Of a stretch of DNA of 64,000 bases, positions 23,503-32,767 are shown one piece after another (positions within the stretch are counted from its first letter, which is position 1; every line of letters begins with the position of its first letter). Location: positions 186,001 to 250,000 of the forward strand of contig NZ_KE383818.1 in the NCBI RefSeq assembly GCF_000422325.1. The letters are read 5' to 3'. The DNA comes from Marinospirillum minutulum DSM 6287. GTDB lineage: Bacteria > Pseudomonadota > Gammaproteobacteria > Pseudomonadales > Halomonadaceae. Below the pieces are notes generated by a model that was not told where the DNA came from, did no database searches, and worked only from the letters and a program-made list of their open reading frames with translations. The position numbers and the translations under genes are program-made.

Positions 23503-24447
23503 GTGCTACTAGCAAAATTAACAAAACGTGCCGAGCTGCTAGCTGCAACTCGGCATTTTTTTAATAGCCGAGGTGTATTAGAAGTTAATACCCCTGTGCT
23601 TGCACCTGCCGGTTCGACAGATCCGCTGCTTGATTCTTTTATTACCCAGTTAGAGGGTGGTTCAGTCTTGCCCCAGCAGTTATACCTGCAAACGTCACCT
23701 GAGTTTTATATGAAGCGCTTGCTGGCTGAAGGCAGTGGGCCAATTTATCAGCTAGGCTCCTGCTTTCGTAATGGGGAGCTTAGCCAAAGGCACAACCCTG
23801 AATTTTTAATGCTGGAATGGTACCGTCCTGGTTGGAATTTAACTGAACTAGAAGCTGAATGCTGTGCTTTGGTTGATGCCTTGTTAGGTGCAGCTAGTTA
23901 CCAGCGTATGACTTACCGCCAAGCTTTTATAGATTATGTTGGTTTAAATCCTTTTACTGCTAGTTTGGCTGAATTACGCCAAACCTGCGTAGCGGTTTCA
24001 GCTATAGCAGCTGAACAGCTAGATAGGGATGCTTGTTTAGATTTACTGGTTAGCCATGTATTAGAACCCGCCTTAAAAGCCCTAAATCGGGTTATTCTTT
24101 ATGAATTTCCAGCTAACCAAGCCGCCTTAGCCCAAATTCACCCAGATGCTTATGGCAACCCAGTGGCTAGTCGTTTTGAACTGTATGTTAACGGCTTAGA
24201 GTTAGCCAATGCTTACCAAGAACTCACCTCTGCCAGTGAGCAAGCCGCTCGCTTTGCCGCAGACAATGCCCAGCGCCTTGCCTTGGGTAAACCCCAAGTA
24301 ACCGCTGATGCTAAGTTGGTGGCAGCCTTAGAAAAGGGCTTGCCTGATTGCAGTGGCATTGCTTTAGGTTTTGATCGGTTAATTATGTTGGCTAGGGGGG
24401 CGGCGAGTTTAGATGAAGTGCAAACCTTTAGTGCTTACCGTTGGTAA
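23503..24447 (+). CDS. epmA: EF-P--(R)-beta-lysine ligase EpmA (GenX/PoxA)
   Basis: Class II lysyl-tRNA-synthetase-like catalytic domain without the anticodon-binding domain. Motif 2 is in YQLGSCFRNGELSQRHNPEFLMLEWYR, motif 3 in GIALGFDRLIML. It activates beta-lysine as an adenylate and transfers it to Lys34 of EF-P. The GTG at 23503 has a GGTGGAG ribosome site and gives 314 residues; an in-frame GTG at 23461, inside efp, would give 328 and is closer to the E. coli length. Cotranscribed with efp. Confidence 0.92.
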   Translation: MLLAKLTKRAELLAATRHFFNSRGVLEVNTPVLAPAGSTDPLLDSFITQLEGGSVLPQQLYLQTSPEFYMKRLLAEGSGPIYQLGSCFRNGELSQRHNPEFLMLEWYRPGWNLTELEAECCALVDALLGAASYQRMTYRQAFIDYVGLNPFTASLAELRQTCVAVSAIAAEQLDRDACLDLLVSHVLEPALKALNRVILYEFPANQAALAQIHPDAYGNPVASRFELYVNGLELANAYQELTSASEQAARFAADNAQRLALGKPQVTADAKLVAALEKGLPDCSGIALGFDRLIMLARGAASLDEVQTFSAYRW

Positions 24448-24468
24448 ATAACGACTTTAGAGTAAATT

Positions 24469-24729
24469 ATGGATTCAGTGACTTATCATCGTTTTGTGGA
24501 AATTCCTTTTTCTTTATTAGAAGCCGAAACACTAAACGCTTTGTTGGAAGTTTTTGTAACCCGCCAAGGTTACGACACCACCACAGAAGAAGGCCTAGCT
24601 AACTGGACTGAAGACTTAAAAAAGCAGTTAAGTAAAGGTGAGCTAGTAATACTGCATGATATAGAAACTGAAACCACCGAAGTAATGACCTTGAAACAAG
24701 CCAAAAGCTTTATTGAAGGCTTAGGTTAA
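24469..24729 (+). CDS. yheU: YheU-like UPF0270 protein
   Basis: 86 residues. Matches the small YheU family in the pattern EIPFSLLEAETLNALLEVFVTRQGYDT and the later DLKKQLSKGELVILHD. A short cytosolic protein of unknown function in gammaproteobacteria. It starts 21 bases after epmA and may be part of that transcript. Followed by a cluster of A repeats. Confidence 0.75.
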   Translation: MDSVTYHRFVEIPFSLLEAETLNALLEVFVTRQGYDTTTEEGLANWTEDLKKQLSKGELVILHDIETETTEVMTLKQAKSFIEGLG

Positions 24730-24736
24730 AGCCAGT

Positions 24737-24836
24737 TTTGTTGGGCTAAAGCCCAACCTACAGGTGGTTGATTTGTAGGTCAGTCTTTAGGCTGGCGAGT
24801 TTTTTAGGTTTTGTAGGTCAGTCTTTAGGCTGACAT
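24737..24836. repeat. three A-type repeats
   Basis: One half-unit TTGGGCTAAAGCCCAACCTACA at 24737-24762 (core GGGCTAAAGCCC), then two units TTGTAGGTCAGTCTTTAGGCTG at about 24772-24800 and 24811-24836 (hairpin CAGTCTTTAGGCTG). There is no B repeat. This shows that the A family is genome-wide rather than confined to the island. Confidence 0.82.
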
Positions 24837-24875
24837 TTTGTGATTGTCTAAGGGTTTAGGTTTAGAGAGTTTAAA

Positions 24876-26141
24876 ATGACAAAATTTGCACATAAGTTTT
24901 CTGAACAAGCGGGTATTAACAGCCTAATGGATGATTTAGGTAAGGCGCTGGCAGGCGATGAGCCTATGATTATGATGGGTGGTGGTAACCCAGGCCATTT
25001 AGCGCCTGTGCAGGAACGCTTGCGTGAAGAGCTATTAAGCATTGCAAACGACCCTGCTGCTTTTCAACGCTTGGTTGGTATGTATGATGCGCCTCAGGGT
25101 GAAGCAACTTTTATTAAAGCTTTGGTCGATTTACTTAATGCAACCTATGATTGGGGCTTAACACCAGAAAACATTGCTTTAACCAATGGCAGCCAAGCGG
25201 CCTTTTTTATGTTGTTTAATTTGTTTGCTGGGCCTTTACAAGCAGGTGGCAAAAAACAAATTTTGTTACCCCTAGCGCCTGAATATTTAGGTTATGCCGA
25301 TGCTGGTTTAGGACCTGATACTTTTCGTAGTGTTAAGCCAGTTATTGAAGACTTGGGCAACCACACATTTAAATACCGAGTCGATTTTGAAAAGCTAGAA
25401 CTAGACGAGCAGGTAGGGGCTATTTGTGTTTCTCGCCCAACCAACCCCACAGGTAATGTACTAACAGACAAGGAAGTAAAAAAACTGCATAAGTTAGCTG
25501 GTGAGTGGGATATTCCATTAATTTTAGACGGAGCTTATGGCAGCCCTTTTCCTGAATTAATTTATACCCAAGTAACGCCTTTTTGGGATGAGCAGGTGGT
25601 TTTGTGTTTAAGCCTTTCTAAATTAGGCTTGCCAGCGGTGCGCACGGGCATTGTTATTGCTAAGGCTGAAATTATTCGTGCTTTAAGTGGCGCTAATGCC
25701 ATTATTAACTTAGCTACGGGCAGCTTTGGCCCACAACTGGTAGAGCCACTAGTTAGAAGTGGTGAAATTTTAAGTTTAAGCCGTGAAGAAGTACGCCCTT
25801 GGTACGAAGCTAAAATGCACAAGGCCGTTGCAGTATTAAACGAAGCTTTAGCAGAAGACTGCCCTTGGTATGTGCACCAGCCAGAAGGCGCTATGTTTTT
25901 ATGGTTGTGGTTTCCTGATTTACCCATTTCTAGCTATGAGCTTTACTTACGCTTAAAAGCACGCGGTGTGCTGGTGGTTTCTGGGCATTACTTTTTTCCG
26001 GGTATGGAAGATAAGGGCGACTGGCCACACCGCCATGAATGCCTGAGAGTGACCTATTCTCAAGACGATGAGCAGGTAGCCGCAGGCATAAGAATGATTG
26101 CTGAAGAAGTTAAGCAGGCTTTTGCAAGCGCAGGTGTTTAA
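24876..26141 (+). CDS. avtA: valine--pyruvate transaminase
   Basis: 421 residues, fold-type I PLP aminotransferase. It has the family opening GGGNPGHLAPV, the cofactor-binding stretch SRPTNPTGNVLTD and ILDGAYGSPFPE, and a Schiff-base Lys in SLSKLGLPAVRTGIV. The ending matches AvtA (RVTYSQDDEQV). It interconverts valine or alanine with their keto acids. Its 3' end overlaps the convergent MATE gene by about 30 bases. Confidence 0.9.
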   Translation: MTKFAHKFSEQAGINSLMDDLGKALAGDEPMIMMGGGNPGHLAPVQERLREELLSIANDPAAFQRLVGMYDAPQGEATFIKALVDLLNATYDWGLTPENIALTNGSQAAFFMLFNLFAGPLQAGGKKQILLPLAPEYLGYADAGLGPDTFRSVKPVIEDLGNHTFKYRVDFEKLELDEQVGAICVSRPTNPTGNVLTDKEVKKLHKLAGEWDIPLILDGAYGSPFPELIYTQVTPFWDEQVVLCLSLSKLGLPAVRTGIVIAKAEIIRALSGANAIINLATGSFGPQLVEPLVRSGEILSLSREEVRPWYEAKMHKAVAVLNEALAEDCPWYVHQPEGAMFLWLWFPDLPISSYELYLRLKARGVLVVSGHYFFPGMEDKGDWPHRHECLRVTYSQDDEQVAAGIRMIAEEVKQAFASAGV

Positions 26142-27441
26142 GCCCTTGTTGATACATTTGCCAAGCTAAAATGCCGGCCAATAAATTCCCTACCAAAGCG
26201 CCGGTAAATAAACTGTTGATGCCGCCTAAATAAGCGCCTGCCCACAAAAAGGGTAGGTAGCAAACAAATAGACGCAAAATAGAAATAATTAACGCTCTTA
26301 CGGGTAAGCCTAACGCATTGCTGGCGGAAACCATAAGAATGCAAACCCCTAGCCCTGAATAGCTAAAGGGTAGTTTTAGCAGGTAATCCATCACTAGGGT
26401 AGAAACTTCAATGTCTTTAGTGAGTAGCTGAGTTAAAGGTTTGCTTAGGGCTAACCAAATAACGGCTATGGCTAGTTGCCAAACAATAATAAAACGCACC
26501 GCTAAACGAATTAACTCTTCTATGGCTTGCCAATCTTTAGCACCCGCAAAGCGACCTAGTAAGGGCGGTAAAGACATGGTGAGTGCCAGCACTATTACTA
26601 GAGAGAACATTTCTAAACGCGCACCTAAACCCCAAGCTGCCACTGCAGCAACACCAAAACTTGCCACTAGCCCCGTAGCTAAAAGTGCAGCAACGGCTGG
26701 CATCAGTTGGCTAAGGGCTGCTGGACCTGCCATAGCAAATAGGCCGCGTATTTCGGCTAAGCGATTAAGCTGGGTAAAATTTAAGCTAATGAGGTTTCTT
26801 TTCCATAGGCGTGGAAAGGTAAATATTCCACCCAGTGTAAAAGCTGCCACGGTTGCCCAAGCTGCGCCATTTAAGCCCCAGCCAAAGGTGAAAATGAAGA
26901 GTGGATCTAAAATTAGGTTAAGGCAGCTTACCAACACCATCATTAAACCAGTAAAGCGGGTATCGCCATTGGCACGGTGTTGGCTGTAGCCTAGGTAAAT
27001 AACAGCGCCTAACCAAGCGCTCAGTAACCAAGGTACCCAGTAGCTTTCTATCATGGGTAGCAGGCTAGCATCGGCACCTAAAAAATTTAAAATAAGGTGT
27101 CTGCTTAACCAAATAATTAGGCTTAGTAGCGCTAACAAACTTGTGCCAATAAGTAGAATTAACCCACCTTGTTGTTTAGCTCGCTGATGATTATTTGCGC
27201 CAAGGGTGCGAGAAATAATAGCAGTGGTGGCTATGCCTAAACCTATTTGTAAGCCAATAAGAATTTGCTGTACCGGCAAGGTGAAAGCCAAGGCTGCCAG
27301 TGGATCGACTCCTAAAATGGCAATCCAAGCAGCATCGACTAGTTGGTAACTCATTAAGGCCAATACGCCAAAGAGCATTGGCCAGGTCATTTGAAAAAGG
27401 GTTTTACCCAACCCTTTTTCTTTTATTAGGCAGGTATTCAT
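26110..27441 (-). CDS. MATE-family multidrug/sodium antiporter
   Basis: About 443 residues with twelve hydrophobic helices in two similar halves. Typical features are TWPMLFGVLALMSYQLVDA at the first helix, LGIATTAIISRTLGA, and in the second half AAVAAWGLGARLEMFSL. It belongs to the NorM/DinF-like exporters, which expel cationic drugs or metabolites using sodium or proton gradients. An in-frame ATG at 27468, inside the upstream gene, would add nine residues; neither start has a convincing ribosome site. Confidence 0.85.
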   Translation of the reverse strand: MNTCLIKEKGLGKTLFQMTWPMLFGVLALMSYQLVDAAWIAILGVDPLAALAFTLPVQQILIGLQIGLGIATTAIISRTLGANNHQRAKQQGGLILLIGTSLLALLSLIIWLSRHLILNFLGADASLLPMIESYWVPWLLSAWLGAVIYLGYSQHRANGDTRFTGLMMVLVSCLNLILDPLFIFTFGWGLNGAAWATVAAFTLGGIFTFPRLWKRNLISLNFTQLNRLAEIRGLFAMAGPAALSQLMPAVAALLATGLVASFGVAAVAAWGLGARLEMFSLVIVLALTMSLPPLLGRFAGAKDWQAIEELIRLAVRFIIVWQLAIAVIWLALSKPLTQLLTKDIEVSTLVMDYLLKLPFSYSGLGVCILMVSASNALGLPVRALIISILRLFVCYLPFLWAGAYLGGINSLFTGALVGNLLAGILAWQMYQQGLKHLRLQKPA

Positions 27442-27443
27442 GC

Positions 27444-27833
27444 CTAGTTTTTTAGCTCTGCTACCCATTCCAACATGGTTTTATGCATGGCTGGGTTGGG
27501 TGCTTCCATAAAGGCGATAGTAAAACGGTCTTCTAGTTCGCAAATGCTAATAGAACGTGGGCGGGGTGCCATGGCTAGTGGGTTAGGTAGCTTAATACCA
27601 AAGCAAAAAATAAGCTGTTTAGCTGCTTTTATATTGGGTGCTATTTCACCTTCTGGCAGAGAACTGGTGTGGGCGTAATGATCAAACTCGGCAATTTTTT
27701 GTGCTAAAGGGTTGTTTTCCACTTTTTCACTAAAAAACTGCATAAAGTCATCCACACTAGCAAATGGAGTGTCGCTTTTTAAAATATCTACATGGTGAGT
27801 AGGGTACTTTTCCATAAAGTTAGTAAATTGCAT
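27444..27833 (-). CDS. conserved hypothetical protein (DUF6858-like)
   Basis: 129 residues, soluble, no signal peptide. The stretch APRPRSISICELEDRFTIAFMEAPNPAMHK looks conserved, but no enzymatic motif is recognisable. It lies 3 bases downstream of oligopeptidase A and immediately upstream of the MATE exporter, so the three are probably one transcript. The family name is a tentative recollection. Confidence 0.55.
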   Translation of the reverse strand: MQFTNFMEKYPTHHVDILKSDTPFASVDDFMQFFSEKVENNPLAQKIAEFDHYAHTSSLPEGEIAPNIKAAKQLIFCFGIKLPNPLAMAPRPRSISICELEDRFTIAFMEAPNPAMHKTMLEWVAELKN

Positions 27834-27836
27834 GGT

Positions 27837-29894
27837 TTAAATTCCTGAGTGTCTGAGTAGGGCATCTATCTTAGGTTCTCTGCCACGAAAGTTTATAAAA
27901 AGTTCCATAGCGTCTTGTGAGCCGCCTTTTTCTAAAATACTTTGGCAGAAGCGTAGACCCGTTTGCGGGTTAAAAGTGCCTTCTTCTTCAAAAGCACTAA
28001 ACGCATCGGCAGATAATACTTCAGCCCATTTGTAGCTGTAATAACCAGCAGCATAACCACCAGCAAAAATGTGTGCAAAACCGTTTTGAAAGCGGTTGAA
28101 AGCTGCTGTGGGCACAACACTTACCGCTTGGCGTACTTCATTAAGCAGGGCTTGAATGGCTGCCGCTTTGTGTTGTTTTAGTTCTAGGTGCAGGCGGAAA
28201 TCGAATATAGAAAATTCTAGCTGGCGCACCATTTGCATGGCTGACTGGAAATTTTTGGCAGCCAGCATTTTATCAAACATGGCTTGGGGTAGGGGTTCGC
28301 CTGTTTCTACGTGGGCGGTCATTAGGTCTAGGCCTTCTTTTTCCCAGCAGAAGTTTTCCATAAACTGGCTGGGTAGCTCTACCGCATCCCAAGCCACACC
28401 GTTAATACCTGCAACATCGGCGACTTCAACCTGAGTAAGCAGGTGATGTAAGCCATGACCAAACTCGTGAAAGAGGGTGGTCACTTCGTTATGCGTTAGT
28501 AGGCTGGGTTGTTCGCCAACGGGGGGGGTAAAGTTGCAAGTTAAATAGGCAACGGGTAACTGAATTTTACCTTCAGTGGTGCGGCGGCGATCACGGCAGA
28601 CATCCATCCAAGCGCCACCACGCTTGCCTTCGCGGGCGTATAAGTCTAAATAAAATCCAGCTATTTGTTCACCTTTACGCAGCACTTGGTAGTAGTGGGC
28701 ATCTTTATGCCAAGTGCTTACTTGAGTATCTTTTTTAAACTCAACATTAAATAGCTGACCTGCCACTTTAAATAGGCCTTGAATAACTTTTTCAGCAGGA
28801 AACCAAGGGCGGAGTTCTTCTTGGCTAAGGGCGTAGCGTTCTAGGCGAAGCTTTTCTGAGTAATAACCTACATCCCAAGGTTCTAAGTTATCCACACCTA
28901 GCTGTTGGGCAAATTCTTTTAGTTCAGCAAATTCCTGCTTGGCTTGGGGGTAAGATTTAGCCGCTAGGTTTTGTAAGAATTCCATCACCTCTTCTGGGCT
29001 ACGCGCCATTTTCTTTTCAACAGAAAGGTGGGCGTAGGATTCAAAACCTAGTAGTTGTGCTTTCTCTTCTTTTAATGCCAGAATTTCTTCCATTAAAGGC
29101 GCGTTATCCCACTGGCTGGCGCTCGATTTTTGACCAGCAGGTGCTTGATCGGAAGCGCGGGTTACAAAGGCGGTATACACTTCTTGGCGCAGTTCACGGT
29201 TGTCGGCATAGGTCATAACAGGTTGAAAACTGGGGAAGTCGAGGGTGAATAACCAACCTTGCTGATTTTTTTCTTTGGCTGCTGCGGCTGCCGATTCTTT
29301 GGCACTTTCTGGAAGGCCGCTAAGCTGACTTTCATCAGTAACTAGCTTAGTCCAGGCTTGGGTGGCATCTAATAAATTGTTAGAAAAGTTATTGCTTAGT
29401 TCGGATAGGCGCTGCTGAATTTGGGCAAAGCGTTGTTTTTTTGCTTCGGGTAGGTCTACACCACTTAGGCGAAAATCTCTAAGGGCGTTGCTTAGCATCT
29501 TTTGTTGTGCGAGGTTGAGTTGTGCTTTGGGGTTGTTAGCCAAGGCTTGATAGGCTTTGAATAAATCTGGGTTTTGGTTAAACCAGGTGGAATATTCTGC
29601 AAGTTTGGGCAAGCAGGCTTGGTAGGCTTCACGTAGCTCTGGGTTGTTTTTAACGCTGTTTAAATGGCTTACGGGTGACCAGCTTCTAGCTAGGCGGTCG
29701 GCCGCTTCCTCTAAGGGGGTAATGAGTTGTTGCCAAGTTGGGTTGTCAGAGGCTTCGACTGCTTTTAAGGTGGTTTCCACAGTGGAGCGGTTTTCTGCCA
29801 AAAGTTGCTCTAACGCTGGAACAACGTGTTTAGGCAGAATTTTATCAAAAGGTGGTAAATCGGTGATCTTCAGTAAAGGGTTACTGCTAGTCAT
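27837..29894 (-). CDS. prlC: oligopeptidase A, M3 family zinc metallopeptidase
   Basis: 685 residues from the ATG at 29894, which has GGAG just upstream; an upstream frame start (29951) is unlikely. Zinc site HEFGH in TLFHEFGHGLHHLL (about residue 465), with the third ligand Glu in the following NGVAWDAVELPSQFMENF. M3 oligopeptidases degrade short peptides, including cleaved signal peptides, in the cytosol. The start NPLLKITDLPPFDKILPKHV matches E. coli OpdA closely. Confidence 0.93.
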   Translation of the reverse strand: MTSSNPLLKITDLPPFDKILPKHVVPALEQLLAENRSTVETTLKAVEASDNPTWQQLITPLEEAADRLARSWSPVSHLNSVKNNPELREAYQACLPKLAEYSTWFNQNPDLFKAYQALANNPKAQLNLAQQKMLSNALRDFRLSGVDLPEAKKQRFAQIQQRLSELSNNFSNNLLDATQAWTKLVTDESQLSGLPESAKESAAAAAKEKNQQGWLFTLDFPSFQPVMTYADNRELRQEVYTAFVTRASDQAPAGQKSSASQWDNAPLMEEILALKEEKAQLLGFESYAHLSVEKKMARSPEEVMEFLQNLAAKSYPQAKQEFAELKEFAQQLGVDNLEPWDVGYYSEKLRLERYALSQEELRPWFPAEKVIQGLFKVAGQLFNVEFKKDTQVSTWHKDAHYYQVLRKGEQIAGFYLDLYAREGKRGGAWMDVCRDRRRTTEGKIQLPVAYLTCNFTPPVGEQPSLLTHNEVTTLFHEFGHGLHHLLTQVEVADVAGINGVAWDAVELPSQFMENFCWEKEGLDLMTAHVETGEPLPQAMFDKMLAAKNFQSAMQMVRQLEFSIFDFRLHLELKQHKAAAIQALLNEVRQAVSVVPTAAFNRFQNGFAHIFAGGYAAGYYSYKWAEVLSADAFSAFEEEGTFNPQTGLRFCQSILEKGGSQDAMELFINFRGREPKIDALLRHSGI

Positions 29895-29972
29895 GAAAAG
29901 CTCCATAAAAAACGACTGGTTATTAGTAGAAGGTGAGGGCAAAGCAGGCAAGTTTCAACTCAGGGCTTTTCT

Positions 29973-30003
29973 TAGCCACGGATTACACGGATTACACGGA
30001 TAG
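29973..30003 (-). repeat. B repeat in reverse orientation
   Basis: AGCCACGGATTACACGGATTACACGGA (core CCACGGATTACACGGATTA) is the reverse complement of the B repeat of the island. It sits between prlC and the carbonic anhydrase gene, away from any toxin gene. Confidence 0.85.
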
Positions 30004-30097
30004 TACCGATGGTTTTGAATAAATCATTTTACCCTACGCTGGCCATTAACTAAGGTAAACTAAGCTTTTTAACTTAAACCAAATTCTGGAAGTTTTA

Positions 30098-30640
30098 ATG
30101 ACCATAAGAAGTTATCAGGGTATTACACCTAAATTAGGCAAAAATGTATTTGTTGATCCTACCGCTGTGGTGATGGGTGATGTTGAACTAGGCGAAGGTG
30201 CTTCAGTTTGGCCTATGGCAGTTGTGCGTGGGGATATGCATTCTATTCGTATAGGCAAAGCAACCAGTGTGCAGGATGGCGCGGTGTTGCACATTACTCA
30301 TGCCAGTGACTTTAACCCGGATGGTTTTCCGCTCACTATTGGTGATGAAGTAACGATAGGGCATAAGGCTATTTTGCATGGTTGTACTTTAGGTAACCGC
30401 ATTTTGGTGGGTATGGGTGCACTAGTGATGGACGGTGTTACCGTAGAGGATGAAGTAATCATAGCGGCGGGTGCGCTAGTAGCACCAGGTAAAACACTGT
30501 GTAGCGGTTATGTTTATGCCGGTAACCCAGCACGTAAAATGCGTGAATTAACTGAAAAAGAGCGGGCATTTTTTAGTTATTCTGCAGCTAACTATGTTGC
30601 TTTGCAGGCTAAACATCGTGCTGAAAACTGGGAAGCTTAA
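30098..30640 (+). CDS. yrdA: gamma-class carbonic anhydrase family protein (YrdA-like)
   Basis: 180 residues. A left-handed beta-helix of hexapeptide repeats (VFVDPTAVVMGDVELGEGAS, ...GDEVTIGHKAILHG) with the metal-ligand pattern: His in GAVLHITHAS and GHKAILHGC. Proteins of this group bind zinc or iron; carbonic anhydrase activity is proven for some. The DUF416 gene starts 2 bases after the stop, indicating an operon. Confidence 0.88.
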   Translation: MTIRSYQGITPKLGKNVFVDPTAVVMGDVELGEGASVWPMAVVRGDMHSIRIGKATSVQDGAVLHITHASDFNPDGFPLTIGDEVTIGHKAILHGCTLGNRILVGMGALVMDGVTVEDEVIIAAGALVAPGKTLCSGYVYAGNPARKMRELTEKERAFFSYSAANYVALQAKHRAENWEA

Positions 30641-30642
30641 CA

Positions 30643-31248
30643 ATGACCGCAACTAAACCCTTGTCTTTTAATCAGCGTTTACGAAGCTTAAGCCCTTGGC
30701 AACAATGGGTTTTTATAACTGCTTTGGCACAACGTAGTGCACTTAATTATCAGTTGTTTTGTGAAGCAGTCGATTTTGGTGATGCCGGTGCTTTAAATAA
30801 ACTTTTAGGTTTGTTGTGGGAAAGCCAGTTATCTAAAGAAGCAAAGGTTAATTGGGCTGTACAACAAGAAAAACTGGCTGAGCTACAACCAGACCCTGAT
30901 GCCTATGAGATTTATGGCGTTTACCCTGCTTTAGATGCGGCAATGGCTGTTGAGCTGGCTATTGAGCAAGCCTTGCAGCCAGATGAAGAGAATACCATTC
31001 GGGCCAGTAAATTATCGCGTTCTACTGTTCGTCAGTTTTTAATAAAGCAATTACCTGAAACCTTTGATGAAGAACAAGAAAGTGCTTGGTTAAGGGTTCA
31101 ACCTTTAATGGATGATGAAAATGCTTTTCAAGATGCGTTGTTAGCTCAGGTAACTTCGGCTAACTTGCCCCATCCGGTGCTAATTCGTCAGTTACGTGAA
31201 TTAGCGTACAATCAGGGTTTTAGTAATTTGGGTATTGGTTTAGATTAA
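30643..31248 (+). CDS. yjaG: YjaG family protein (DUF416)
   Basis: 201 residues, helical, cytosolic. Family hallmarks are LSPWQQWVFITALAQRSALNYQLF near the start, PDAYEIYGVYPALDAAMAVELA in the middle and DEENTIRASKLSRSTVRQF. Function is not known. Coupled with the carbonic anhydrase-like gene upstream. Confidence 0.85.
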   Translation: MTATKPLSFNQRLRSLSPWQQWVFITALAQRSALNYQLFCEAVDFGDAGALNKLLGLLWESQLSKEAKVNWAVQQEKLAELQPDPDAYEIYGVYPALDAAMAVELAIEQALQPDEENTIRASKLSRSTVRQFLIKQLPETFDEEQESAWLRVQPLMDDENAFQDALLAQVTSANLPHPVLIRQLRELAYNQGFSNLGIGLD

Positions 31249-31359
31249 TAGCTTTACAGCTTTTATACAGTTTTTGTTTTAGGTTTAAGTTAGTCTTGTG
31301 AGTGTTTTGCCGCTAAGCTTACAACGGCTATATAAGATTAGTATTTCAGGGAGTAAATT

Positions 31360-31770
31360 ATGCGTTTTAGTGCCTTGTTGGTTGTGTTGGCTCTAGGGTT
31401 GTTTGCTGCGCCTTCTGGGGTGGTGGCAGAAGATGAAGTAAGTTTGTCCAATACACTTTATGTTCCTTTACAACCTGCCTTTGTTACTAACTATGGCGGC
31501 CCTGGTCGTTTAAAGTATGTGAAAGCAGATATTACCCTTATGGTTGAGGGGTTGGAGGCTCAGCAAATTGTTGAGCAGCAGCTAGCGTTAGTACGCAATA
31601 CTATAGTGCTTATTTTATCGCGACAAAATGAAAATAATGTGGTGACTTCTGCAGGGCAAGAGCGGATACGCCAACAGTTGCTGCAAGGTTTGCATGAAGC
31701 TTTTACTCGTGAGGTGGGTGTGCCACTAATTGAAGAAGTTTTGTTTACTAACTTTATTTACCAGAACTAG
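31360..31770 (+). CDS. FliL-like protein with a cleavable signal peptide
   Basis: 136 residues. A signal sequence (1-23, ending VVA) is followed by a FliL-type domain: LSNTLYVPLQPAFVTNY, RLKYVKADITLMVEG, IVLILSRQ and a C-terminal VLFTNFIYQN. Canonical FliL has an N-terminal membrane anchor and stabilises flagellar stators. This one appears exported or anchored only by its signal sequence and stands apart from any flagellar operon, as FliL paralogues in Oceanospirillales and pseudomonads often do. Confidence 0.8.
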   Translation: MRFSALLVVLALGLFAAPSGVVAEDEVSLSNTLYVPLQPAFVTNYGGPGRLKYVKADITLMVEGLEAQQIVEQQLALVRNTIVLILSRQNENNVVTSAGQERIRQQLLQGLHEAFTREVGVPLIEEVLFTNFIYQN

Positions 31771-31780
31771 CTTTTAGTAA

Positions 31781-31819
31781 AAACACGGTTTAACGCTCAA
31801 GGGTTGTTAAACCGTGTTT
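31781..31819. terminator. bidirectional terminator between the fliL-like gene and nadC
   Basis: A 14-bp stem AAACACGGTTTAAC / GTTAAACCGTGTTT has a T run on the plus side and a shorter one on the minus side. It serves the two convergent genes. Confidence 0.9.
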
Positions 31820-31824
31820 TTTTA

Positions 31825-32682
31825 TTAATTGGTAATGCGCATGGAAAGGTCTAGGCTTTGAATATCTTTGGTTAAGATGCCTAGTGAAATATAGTCCACG
31901 CCTGTTTCTGCCATGGCGACTAGGGTTCGCTTGTTAATACCACCGCTGGCCTCAAGTTTTGCTTTTCCTTGGGTATGAATAACGGCCTTGCGTGTTTCTT
32001 CAAGTGAAAACTCATCTAGCATTATCCAGTCGGCCCCAGCGGCAAGTGCCTCATCGAGTTCAGCAAACGTTTCTACTTCCACTTCTACTGATTTACCCGG
32101 CGCTAGTTTATTCGCTGCTGCAACGGCTTTAGCTATACTGCCTGCTGCAGCTATGTGGTTTTCTTTAATTAAAAATGCATCGTATAAACCCATGCGGTGA
32201 TTAAAACAGCCGCCACAGGTTACTGCGTATTTTTGTGCTAGACGTAAGCCAGGCAAGGTTTTGCGGGTATCTAACAAGCGCACTTGGGTGTGACTTACTA
32301 GGTCGGCATAGTCACGGCAGCGGGTAGCAGTTGCTGATAAGGTTTGTACAAAGTTAAGTGCTGTACGCTCACCAGTTAAAAGTGCGCGGGCTGGCCCTTC
32401 AAGCCGGAATAAGGTTTGACCAGCAACCAGTCTTTCACCTTCTTTAACCAACATGGCTACAAATACGCGTGCATCAATTTGTCGAAACACTTCTTTAACC
32501 CAAGGCCCACCACTAAACACGCCAGCTTCACGGGTAATAACCCTAGCTTGACTGGTGCGTTCAGCAGGAATGAGTTGTGCTGTAATGTCGCCACTGCCAA
32601 TATCTTCTGCAAGCGCTTGTTGCACTTCTTGGTAAAGGTGTTCTTGGTTTGGTGGTATTAACGGCTTAACTGGTAAAGGCAT
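31825..32682 (-). CDS. nadC: quinolinate phosphoribosyltransferase (carboxylating)
   Basis: 285 residues. N-terminal sandwich domain with [14 protein letters not shown], then the barrel with the active-site stretch [35 protein letters not shown], and the phosphate-binding end [12 protein letters not shown]...[12 protein letters not shown]. It makes nicotinate mononucleotide from quinolinate and PRPP in NAD synthesis. It is divergent from ampD, an arrangement conserved in gammaproteobacteria. Confidence 0.94.
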   Translation of the reverse strand: MPLPVKPLIPPNQEHLYQEVQQALAEDIGSGDITAQLIPAERTSQARVITREAGVFSGGPWVKEVFRQIDARVFVAMLVKEGERLVAGQTLFRLEGPARALLTGERTALNFVQTLSATATRCRDYADLVSHTQVRLLDTRKTLPGLRLAQKYAVTCGGCFNHRMGLYDAFLIKENHIAAAGSIAKAVAAANKLAPGKSVEVEVETFAELDEALAAGADWIMLDEFSLEETRKAVIHTQGKAKLEASGGINKRTLVAMAETGVDYISLGILTKDIQSLDLSMRITN

Positions 32683-32767
32683 ATTGGCTCCGCAGATTTC
32701 TTAATTACTAAATATTAGGCATTATAGAGACATAAGCTGTTGAGTGTTAAGGGTAGAGTAAACTTAG

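Noticed and set aside
26441-26989. A 182-codon plus-strand ORF opposite the MATE gene.
   Set aside because: Ala/Lys/Pro-rich shadow of membrane-protein codons, no ribosome site or recognisable domain.
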